A DNA stretch of 64,000 nucleotides from BPJO01 sp037189665 (GTDB lineage: Bacteria > Planctomycetota > Phycisphaerae > Tepidisphaerales > Tepidisphaeraceae). A program made the position numbers and the translations under genes. Below the pieces are notes generated by a model. That model was not told where the DNA came from, searched no databases, and saw only the letters and a program-made list of their open reading frames with translations. Positions within the stretch are counted from its first letter, which is position 1. Each line of letters starts with the position of its first letter. The DNA lies in the NCBI GenBank assembly GCA_037189665.1, contig JBBCIV010000070.1:11962-75961 (forward strand), given 5' to 3'. This document shows positions 53,961 to 61,082 of this stretch, one piece after another.

Positions 53961-55631
53961 TCAGCCCCGCCGACGCCGACCCAGCCCCATCGCCGCCAAG
54001 CCGAGGACAGCGAGAGTTGAGGGTTCGGGAATGGCGGTGCCGACCAGCAGCACGACGTCCTGATTGTCATTGGCGAAAGAGAGCTTGACATCGAAATCGC
54101 CGAGCGTTCCGGTGATGTTGGATCCAAGCGTGCCGTCGATCAGCGCGTTCGTGTCGAACAACGTGTAAATGCCGTCTCCAAAATTTTCCGTCAGAGTGAA
54201 GGCGAAATCGTCCAGTTCCAGCCCGCCCGTCCCGATGTGCAGCGCGGTGCTGCCGCCAAGGACCACCTTGTCGCTGTTGGAAACGGTGTTGAGATCGAAC
54301 AGCAGGACCTGGGAATTACCGTCGCTGACGGGGGCGGCGATGTTCAATCCCTTGCTGCCCAGATCGAACGCCAGCGTGCCGATCGCACCTGCCGACGCTC
54401 CGGGGGAAAGCTTGCCGTAGGTCACCGTGCTGTTCGTGGTATTGGTCCGCTTGTGCAGCGTGACGCCCTGCTGATAAGTGTTGGCGCCGATCATCACATC
54501 GGTGTTGGCGATGCGTCCATGGCCGCCCAGCGTGCCGGTGACGATGTTCACATCACTGTTGCCGGTCGCCGAGCCGGTGGAACTGGGACCGTTGTTCACC
54601 AGCAGCGTCGCGTGGGCGGTGGCGGTCGTGGCCGTCGTATGGCCATTCGCGGCGATGTCGGGCACCTGAACAGACGTAATTGGCTGGTTCACATTGGCGC
54701 TGAAGACGACATTTCCCAGCAGCGTTCCAACGCTTTGGCCAGCGCTTACACCAGAACTTAATCTGCCCGTGTAAGCCTGGTCATCGTTGATCGTCACCAC
54801 CGAAGTGGTTCCACTCGTGGCATTGCCTGCCATCAGGCCGGCGGTTCCATAGATGGCGTCCGCCTCATTCACGTTCAGCTTGCCGCTACCGCCAGTCTGC
54901 AAGCTAAAAATCCGGTTGCCCGGGCCACCGTTGGCGCTCTCACCAAAGATGACATGTTCGGCGTTGAGGTTCGCCGTGCCGGTCCCCGAGATGCTAATCC
55001 CAACCCGTTGGGCCGCAGGCGAGGGCGCATTGAAATTAATGATTGCCGTGCCCCCCAGCGTGACGTTGGCACGGCGGTCTACCCCCGATGTGCTCGAAGA
55101 AGAGAATCCTCCATTAAAGTTGATCGTGCCACTGGCGTTCGTAATGAAAGACTGTCCGTGAGCTAGGGTGTAGAGGCCTTCGAAATTGAACACTTGTCCC
55201 GTCGCGGCGGTGGCAGTGGAGTTGCCGAGGGTTCGGCTAGGAGAGTTGAACGTAATGGTTGAGGCATTGTTGCCGGTAATACTGCCGCGGAGATACAAGG
55301 TATTGGGGGTAACGCCCGAACCGACGATGTAGTTGCCAGCCGTGTTGCTGAAAATCAGGTTATTTACCTGACGGTTCAAATCCGGCTGAACCGTCAGTTG
55401 ATTGCTGCTGCTGAACGTTGCATCGCCGACGGTAGCCGCAGCGGTAGCTGTCGAAGTCCCGTCGTTAGTCCCCGCAATCGTGCCGCCCACCCAATTGCCC
55501 GCATTGGCCCAATCGCTGTCAGCCGGAGCCGCCAGCCATGTGCCGGGCGCCCCATACACGGGCGCAATACCCGCCACCAGTCCGACGCCGACCACCGCCG
55601 CCACGATTACGTTTCGCTCATTCTCTCGCAT
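53961..55631 (-). CDS. PEP-CTERM beta-helix (autotransporter-repeat-like) surface protein
   Basis: A 556-residue paralogue of the proteins at 49281 and 50961. It begins MRENERNVIVAAVVGVGLVA with cleavage after PVYGA, then ADSDWANAGNWVGGTIAG. The middle has degenerate beta-helix repeats (INFNGGFSSSSTSGVDRRAN). The C-terminal block KLSPGASAGAIGTLAFDLGS and the signal IPEPSTLAVLGLAAMGL plus RRRRG are closely shared with the 50961 protein. The start at 55631 has a strong AGGAGGT site; the frame is open further upstream through the operator. Operator copy 3 lies 46 bases upstream, so this gene and those after it are candidate members of the GntR regulon. Confidence 0.87.
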   Translation of the reverse strand: MRENERNVIVAAVVGVGLVAGIAPVYGAPGTWLAAPADSDWANAGNWVGGTIAGTNDGTSTATAAATVGDATFSSSNQLTVQPDLNRQVNNLIFSNTAGNYIVGSGVTPNTLYLRGSITGNNASTITFNSPSRTLGNSTATAATGQVFNFEGLYTLAHGQSFITNASGTINFNGGFSSSSTSGVDRRANVTLGGTAIINFNAPSPAAQRVGISISGTGTANLNAEHVIFGESANGGPGNRIFSLQTGGSGKLNVNEADAIYGTAGLMAGNATSGTTSVVTINDDQAYTGRLSSGVSAGQSVGTLLGNVVFSANVNQPITSVQVPDIAANGHTTATTATAHATLLVNNGPSSTGSATGNSDVNIVTGTLGGHGRIANTDVMIGANTYQQGVTLHKRTNTTNSTVTYGKLSPGASAGAIGTLAFDLGSKGLNIAAPVSDGNSQVLLFDLNTVSNSDKVVLGGSTALHIGTGGLELDDFAFTLTENFGDGIYTLFDTNALIDGTLGSNITGTLGDFDVKLSFANDNQDVVLLVGTAIPEPSTLAVLGLAAMGLGRRRRG

Positions 55632-55676
55632 TACATGACCTCCTATTAGTTGCCTGAAATGCCGTCTTCCAAAATG

Positions 55677-55694
55677 ATTGTATACAAGAATACA
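55677..55694 (-). promoter_or_regulatory. FadR-type (GntR) operator, copy 3
   Basis: On the minus strand TGTATTCTTGTATACAAT is identical over 18 bases to copies 1 and 2 and in the same orientation relative to its downstream gene. It lies 46 bases upstream of the 55631 start. The inner palindrome TTGTATACAA is intact. Confidence 0.65.
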
Positions 55695-55834
55695 TATCTT
55701 CACAAGAAGAAAACCCCACTCATGCACCATCAATAAGATAGGTTTTTGTTAATGCAAACTATTCCCATACAAAAATACCGATAGCGTCGCGGTAGGGATT
55801 CTCATTTGCGTATCGACAGCCCGTCGAAGATGCC

Positions 55835-56085
55835 CGGCAATTCCGTGCCTAGTTCGCCAAAAAAGCAATGAACCTCACGCCATTTCCGCCCGCATCGACG
55901 ATTTGCTCGACGCGTGCGACAAGGTCGTCGCGTCGGCGGCTTCGGGATGTCATTCGGCTGGCGTTTCATGGGCGCCCCCTCTTGACTCGTCGAAGCGCAG
56001 ATTGATTCGGTTGATGATGGCGTACCGCTCGGCAAAGCCCTTCAGCAGCCAAACCTTCCAGTCAAACTCGGCCGCATTGACGTGA
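55835..56085 (-). pseudogene. Decayed gene downstream of operator copy 4
   Basis: Minus-strand translation gives protein-like but broken segments in different frames: WKVWLLKGFAERYAIINRIN (about 56000-56060) ending in a stop, then DDLVARVEQIVDAGGNGVRF (about 55860-55925) also ending in a stop. No single frame spans the region. It is probably the remnant of a gene, perhaps an enzyme with a TIM barrel, once driven from the operator at 56096. Confidence 0.35.
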
Positions 56086-56095
56086 TCTGGACATC

Positions 56096-56115
56096 ATTGT
56101 ATACAAGAGTACAAT
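56096..56115 (+). promoter_or_regulatory. FadR-type (GntR) operator, copy 4
   Basis: ATTGTATACAAGAGTACAAT keeps the inner TTGTATACAA palindrome and the outer ATTGTA/TACAAT arms; on the minus strand it differs from copies 1 and 2 by one base. It lies 212 bases upstream of the ABC importer operon (56308) and directly upstream of a decayed minus-strand gene. Confidence 0.6.
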
Positions 56116-56307
56116 GAATGCAAGAAAGACGTATTTTCCTTCCGCCATCTAATGTAGAGGCTACGGGGACAGACCTCCGTTTCGGTCCTCGTATGGGGGG
56201 GCACCGATCGGCAAAAGACGACAACGCCGTGATCCTTCGACCAGACTAATCACAGTACGCAACGAAAGGACTTACGAAGTCCCCCCTCCTATCCCCAAGG
56301 GCACGAC

Positions 56308-57240
56308 ATGAGCATGACGATGAAAGGCATCCTTCGTTGCAAGTGGGTTGTCGGCACGAGCGCCGCTCTCGTACTGGCAGCGTTTCTTGTGCGGGCAATG
56401 TCGGATGTGGATGTCACGGAAAAGTCCTGCGAAGCGCGGATTGCAGGCGGCTGGGAACGGTTTGCGCAGGGCGAGTACGAACTGGCCGCCAAGGAGTTCA
56501 AAGAGGCAATCCGACAAGCGCCTGCCCCGTCTCCCGCACGTCTTCAGGCAATCTATGGTCTGGCCAGCGTACATAATTTGCGGCGCCCTGGCGAAGACCG
56601 CGCGGAAGCTCGACGCCTGTACGACCAAGTCATCGCGGAGGCAAAGGACGATGAACTGGCGGGCTGGAGCCTGCTCGCTTTGGCGCGCATGCGGTTGACG
56701 GCACCAGGCGCGGTCGAAAATGGGATAGACGCCGATGCGCTGCAGCGTGATTACCAAGCGGTGGTGGATCGCTTTCCCTTTCAGGAATCGGGCGAACAGG
56801 CGTTTCTGTTTCAGCAGGCCGCACGGTTGGAGGGATCGGATCAGCAAGCCGTGCGGCACGTCCTGGATGCGTTGACGACATTCCTTGTCACTCATCCAGA
56901 AACGCCCTATCGCGAGACGGCGATTTCGCTCCGGGCGCACTGTTACGAGATCTCGGGAATGCCTCAGCAGGCGCTGGACGAGACGATGAACGCCCGGCAG
57001 GCGGCGCCGACCGACCCCCTTAATCCCGTGCGGGACGCGGCCGGCTTTTACTGGGGGGTTGCCACACGAGCGGAATTTGAAACCGGCGACTGGGCAACCG
57101 CGCGCCACTTCTACCGCAAACTCATCGCCGAGTACCCCACCGACATGCGCATCGTCCTCGCCAAGCAGGAATTGAAACGCATGGACGAGCGGGAATCGAC
57201 GCTGCGGATCGAACTCGAACGCGAAGGGAGGCTACCGTGA
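56308..57240 (+). CDS. Membrane-anchored TPR-like protein of the ABC importer operon
   Basis: A 310-residue protein with one N-terminal membrane helix (WVVGTSAALVLAAFLV, residues 13-28) or uncleaved signal. The rest is helical with TPR-like repeats (AGGWERFAQGEYELAAKEFK near 46 and GWATARHFYRKLIAEYP-type sequence near 262). Such repeats bind partner proteins. Its stop overlaps the GTG start of the solute-binding protein gene (GTGA), so it belongs to the importer operon and may help assemble it or pass ligand; that is inferred. It has no recognisable enzymatic motif. Confidence 0.75.
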   Translation: MSMTMKGILRCKWVVGTSAALVLAAFLVRAMSDVDVTEKSCEARIAGGWERFAQGEYELAAKEFKEAIRQAPAPSPARLQAIYGLASVHNLRRPGEDRAEARRLYDQVIAEAKDDELAGWSLLALARMRLTAPGAVENGIDADALQRDYQAVVDRFPFQESGEQAFLFQQAARLEGSDQQAVRHVLDALTTFLVTHPETPYRETAISLRAHCYEISGMPQQALDETMNARQAAPTDPLNPVRDAAGFYWGVATRAEFETGDWATARHFYRKLIAEYPTDMRIVLAKQELKRMDERESTLRIELEREGRLP

Positions 57241-58943
57241 TCGCACGCGCCTGGAGCTGGTTTACCAATCGTTTCGCCATCCTGGTGGTGATAGCGGCGT
57301 TCATATGGTCGTCGGTCACGATCATCTCGCATCGTCGGCAAGCGATTCCACCGGGCGTGAAGACGGTTTTGCGCATCGGGCACTGGCAACTGGAAGGCGG
57401 CGTGCGCGAGGCCTTCAACGCGATGATCGCCGAATACCAGGAACTGCATCCCGATGTCATGATCGTGCAGGATGCGATTCCCGAGAGCACTTACGGCCAG
57501 TGGTTCACAACGCAACTGATGGGCGGCACGGCGCCGGACATGATTCAGGTCGGCCTTGGCGTTCCCTACAACGTGCTGCTGGGTTTTTACCACCGTTACT
57601 TCCTGCCGCTCTCGATGCAGGTGAACCAACCCAACCCTTACAACCGCGGCTCGGACTTTGAGACAATGCCCTGGCGTCAGACGTACAAGGACGCAATGCG
57701 CCGGTCCTACATAGAGGAATTACAGGAATACATGACCATTCCGCTGAGCCAGTTCGGCTCGCGAATCTTCTACAATAAGGATTTACTGAAATCATTGACC
57801 GGCCTGGAAGAACCGCCGGCCGATTTCCGCACCTTCCTCGCCGCCTGTGAGGCAATCCAAGCACAACGCCTGCCTGATGGTAAAGCATATGTTCCCATCG
57901 CCTCGTCGGCTTATCACATAACCAACTGGGAAGCATTCATGTGCGCTCCGTTGACGTTCGGCGCGGTACGGGAGGCCGATTTCAACCGTGATGGTTACGT
58001 CGGCGTGGACGAGCTTTACTATGCCATCAAGACGGGCCGGATCGACTTTGACGCCCCTCCCTTCGAAGCCAGCTTTCGCATGTTGCGAACGCTCACAAAC
58101 TATTTTCAGACCGGATTCTCCGGGCTGGGGCGCGACGAGGCCGTGATGCTGTTCGCCCAGCAACGGGCGGTATTCATCATCAGCGGCACATGGGAGGCGG
58201 GCAGCCTTGAGGAGCAGGCGCGCGACCACTTCGAGCTGGGAATCATGGACTTCCCATATCCCACGAAAGATGACCCCGAATATGGGAATATCATCGAAGG
58301 GCCGCGTTACGAGGCGCCCGCGTCGAACTTCAACTTCGCCGTGACGCGTACGAGCAAGAACCCCGAAGCGGCGATTGATTTCCTACAGTTTCTCAGCAGC
58401 CGAGCCGGGAATGAGAAGATGAACGGAATTATCGGCTGGATTCCCGCCATCAAGGGCACGAGCGTCTCGCGGCTCATGAGCGCCTTCGAACCACACCTTG
58501 AGGGAACCTACAGCTCCATGCCCGTGACCGTGGGCGGCGAAACCATCATCAAATGGACACAGCTCACCTCGCTCTTCCAGATCGGCCAGATCGATTACGA
58601 GGAAATGGTCCGGCAGTACAAGCCCCTCTATCTCGACAAGGGCGGCCTCGAGTTGATCGAGATCCAGCGAAATCGGCGTCGCGCGCTCATTCGCGATGAG
58701 CAATTCGTCACCGGCTATCGCCATCGTGCGTTGATGGCCACGGGTGACGAGTTGCAATCGCGCATGATCAAGTACCGCCAGATGGTGGCCGGCCGCCTCA
58801 TCAATCGCGAATTGGGAAATGAAGCCGCTCGCACGTGGGCCCAGGCCAACGCCGATACCCCCGCACCCTATTCGTTCACACCAGAAGTGCTCGCAAAAAT
58901 TCGCGCCAGGCTCACGAACGCGGAACCGGAGAACACACGATGA
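57237..58943 (+). CDS. Extracellular solute-binding protein, family 1 type, with EF-hand
   Basis: A 568-residue sugar-binding component of an ABC importer, anchored by an N-terminal membrane helix (FAILVVIAAFIWSSVTII, residues 13-30); no lipoprotein box is seen. The mature part has the expected binding-protein fold: VLRIGHWQLEGGVREAFNAM near 44, GTAPDMIQVGLG near 98 and IPLSQFGSRIFYNKDLL near 168. At 248-259 lies DFNRDGYVGVDE, a full EF-hand calcium loop inserted in the fold, uncommon in this family. The C-terminal 100 residues are a helical extension. Starts at GTG (57237) overlapping the TPR gene; its stop overlaps the permease start. Confidence 0.88.
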   Translation: MIARAWSWFTNRFAILVVIAAFIWSSVTIISHRRQAIPPGVKTVLRIGHWQLEGGVREAFNAMIAEYQELHPDVMIVQDAIPESTYGQWFTTQLMGGTAPDMIQVGLGVPYNVLLGFYHRYFLPLSMQVNQPNPYNRGSDFETMPWRQTYKDAMRRSYIEELQEYMTIPLSQFGSRIFYNKDLLKSLTGLEEPPADFRTFLAACEAIQAQRLPDGKAYVPIASSAYHITNWEAFMCAPLTFGAVREADFNRDGYVGVDELYYAIKTGRIDFDAPPFEASFRMLRTLTNYFQTGFSGLGRDEAVMLFAQQRAVFIISGTWEAGSLEEQARDHFELGIMDFPYPTKDDPEYGNIIEGPRYEAPASNFNFAVTRTSKNPEAAIDFLQFLSSRAGNEKMNGIIGWIPAIKGTSVSRLMSAFEPHLEGTYSSMPVTVGGETIIKWTQLTSLFQIGQIDYEEMVRQYKPLYLDKGGLELIEIQRNRRRALIRDEQFVTGYRHRALMATGDELQSRMIKYRQMVAGRLINRELGNEAARTWAQANADTPAPYSFTPEVLAKIRARLTNAEPENTR

Positions 58944-60847
58944 TTGGACGTCCCGTCAGGTGGAGCGAGGTAAAGAACCACTGGACCCTTTACCTTTTCG
59001 TGCTGCCCACGCTCATTCTCATCGGTCTGTTCATGTACTACCCGGCCGCCAGTGGCGTCTTCCACAGTTTCTTCCGATGGAACGGCGCCGACATCTCTGA
59101 GTTCGTATGGTTCGACAACTATGTAAACCTGCTGAAGTCGAGCGAATTCTGGAACTCCTTCAAGGTTGTGATGATTCTCGGCCTGTGGAACGTTATCAAG
59201 ATGATTCCTGCGTTGCTGGTCGCGGTCTGCATCCATCGCTGCCGCAGCGCGCGCACGCAATTTCTCTACCGCATTCTCTTTGTCGTTCCGATGGTGGTAC
59301 CCGCGTTGGTAACGGTCCTCATCTGGCGATCTTTCTTCTTCGAGGCCACGTCCGGTTACCTCAACCGTTTTCTCAGTGCGACCGGGCTGATGGACCTGCT
59401 GGTGAACCTGGATAGGTGGTTCAACTGGGGCGGCATTTTTGTCGAAGGGCAATCGCCCGCGTGGCTGGGCGATCCGCGCCTGATCCTCACTGCCTGCATT
59501 GTCTGGGGATTCCCCTGGGTTGGTTCGTTCGCCGTCCTGATTCACTTGGCCAAACTCCAGGGAATCAGCAAGGACGTCTACGAAGCTGCAGAAATTGACG
59601 GTGTGAGTTGGTGGAGCAAGTTCACCAAAATTGAATTGCCCCTGATCATGGGCTCCGTTTATCTCCTGCTGGTCTTCGTGATCATCGACACCATCAAGGA
59701 CGCCGGCATGGTGCTGGCGCTGGCGGGCATTTACGGCGGGCCGGGTGGCAAGCTGACGGTTCCTGCGCTGTTCATGATCCGCAAAGCGTTCGTCGAACAG
59801 GAAATGGGTTACGCCTGCGCCATCGGCATCGTCCTGACGCTGATCGTCATCTGTCTTCAGAAGGTGCTCACCTGGTTGATGAACCCCGAACGACGTCTCT
59901 GGCGATGGCGGCCCGGCGCGATAACCGAGGCGGCGGTAGTTCATCCGGCCAAGGTCGAGGCAACACGCGCCCGCATCCAGCGTAATATCGAACGGCACCT
60001 GCGACCCGGCTTCCGCCGCTGGATCGCCTTCCAGTCGATTTTCCTCCGCACGACGAAGCATGCTGTCATCTGGGCGGTGTTGGCGATGGCTTTTCTGCCC
60101 CTGTATCTCATGCTCGTGGTCAGCTTCAAGACCAACACTCAGTTCTACGCTGCTCCGGCCACCGTGACCACACCGTTGCATCCGGAGAATTGGCGCCAAG
60201 CGTGGCAACTCGTGATGCCAACGGTGGCCAACAGCGTATTCGTCTCGACCTCTGCCACCGCGCTGACGTTGGTTTTCGCTCTGGCCGCCGCCTACTTCTT
60301 CGCCCGCCGGAGGATGCCGCTGCACGGGTTTCTCTGGAACGCGATCCTTGTGCTCATGATGATGCCGATGATTGCAAACCTTGTGCCCTTGTTTCGCCTG
60401 CTCAAGGATATGAACCTGCTCAATACGCTCTCCGCTCTGATTCTCGTGGGCACCGCCTCCGGACAGGTGTTTTCCATCTTCGTGCTGCGCAACTTCGTCG
60501 CGGACATCCCTGCGGACCTTTACGAAGCGGCCGAAATTGACGGCGCCAACCACTTCCAACAGATGGCGACCGTCGTCCTGCCCCTTTCGGGCCCCATTCT
60601 CGGCACAGTTGGCGTAATGCAGTTCATCAACTTGTGGAACGAGTTCGTTCTACCTTTGGTCGTCATACAGGATCACGCCCAACTTCCCGTCATGGTGCAG
60701 TTGCTGCGAATGTCAGGCGAGTACCTGAAACTTTGGGGACCGCTCATGGCTGGCTACGCCATGGCCAGCATCCCGATCATCGTCCTATTCATCGCTTCCA
60801 TGAAGCTCTTCGTGCGAGGGCTGACCGAGGGCGCCGTAAAAGGCTAA
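58940..60847 (+). CDS. Fused ABC sugar permease (MalF-like plus MalG-like)
   Basis: A 635-residue inner membrane protein carrying two permease domains in one chain. The first half has six or more helices and the EAA loop YEAAEIDGVSWWSKFTKIEL near residue 214. The second half starts near 375 after a charged linker and has its own EAA loop YEAAEIDGANHFQQMATVVL near 528. Usually these are two separate genes of about 290 residues each. The start at 58940 (MIGRPVRW) gives an ATGA overlap with the binding protein gene. No ATPase gene is present, so a shared MsmX/UgpC-type ATPase elsewhere is presumed. Confidence 0.88.
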   Translation: MIGRPVRWSEVKNHWTLYLFVLPTLILIGLFMYYPAASGVFHSFFRWNGADISEFVWFDNYVNLLKSSEFWNSFKVVMILGLWNVIKMIPALLVAVCIHRCRSARTQFLYRILFVVPMVVPALVTVLIWRSFFFEATSGYLNRFLSATGLMDLLVNLDRWFNWGGIFVEGQSPAWLGDPRLILTACIVWGFPWVGSFAVLIHLAKLQGISKDVYEAAEIDGVSWWSKFTKIELPLIMGSVYLLLVFVIIDTIKDAGMVLALAGIYGGPGGKLTVPALFMIRKAFVEQEMGYACAIGIVLTLIVICLQKVLTWLMNPERRLWRWRPGAITEAAVVHPAKVEATRARIQRNIERHLRPGFRRWIAFQSIFLRTTKHAVIWAVLAMAFLPLYLMLVVSFKTNTQFYAAPATVTTPLHPENWRQAWQLVMPTVANSVFVSTSATALTLVFALAAAYFFARRRMPLHGFLWNAILVLMMMPMIANLVPLFRLLKDMNLLNTLSALILVGTASGQVFSIFVLRNFVADIPADLYEAAEIDGANHFQQMATVVLPLSGPILGTVGVMQFINLWNEFVLPLVVIQDHAQLPVMVQLLRMSGEYLKLWGPLMAGYAMASIPIIVLFIASMKLFVRGLTEGAVKG

Positions 60848-61055
60848 GTGGCCTTCCGTAAATTCGCGCTGTGACGACGAGAGTGCAATGAGGAACGTCC
60901 TCACCGCTCACTGGGCAACCTGGTCCCAGGCGAATTCGCAAGAAAAAACCAAGGACATCAGGCCAAATCGAAGCCGACTTTTCGCATTTAAGGTGGACCG
61001 GAATTGGGAAGAGGGTCACCCCTGAAAAGTATCACTTTCGCGGTGGAACGGGGTT

Positions 61056-61081
61056 AGAGGGAAAGGTCCGTGCGACCCTCT
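61056..61081. terminator. Possible terminator hairpin between convergent genes
   Basis: AGAGGG and CCCTCT face each other across 14 bases that also hold GGTC/GACC complements. It lies between the permease (ends 60847) and the GH78 gene (ends 61083). There is no T run; weak call. Confidence 0.25.
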
Positions 61082-61082
61082 G

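Larger units (their letters stand above)
55632..56307. other. 676-base divergent intergenic region with two operators
   Basis: It separates the beta-helix PEP-CTERM gene from the ABC importer operon. It contains FadR-type operators at 55677 and 56096 and a decayed coding stretch at 55835-56085 on the minus strand. Between 55700 and 55800 it is AT-rich, with no gene seen. Confidence 0.6.

Noticed and set aside
58868..60559. 563-residue open frame on the minus strand across the fused permease gene
   Set aside because: It is antisense to a clearly conserved permease, lacks any recognisable domain and has the low-complexity, His/Arg/Glu-rich look of a frame opposite GC-rich coding DNA.
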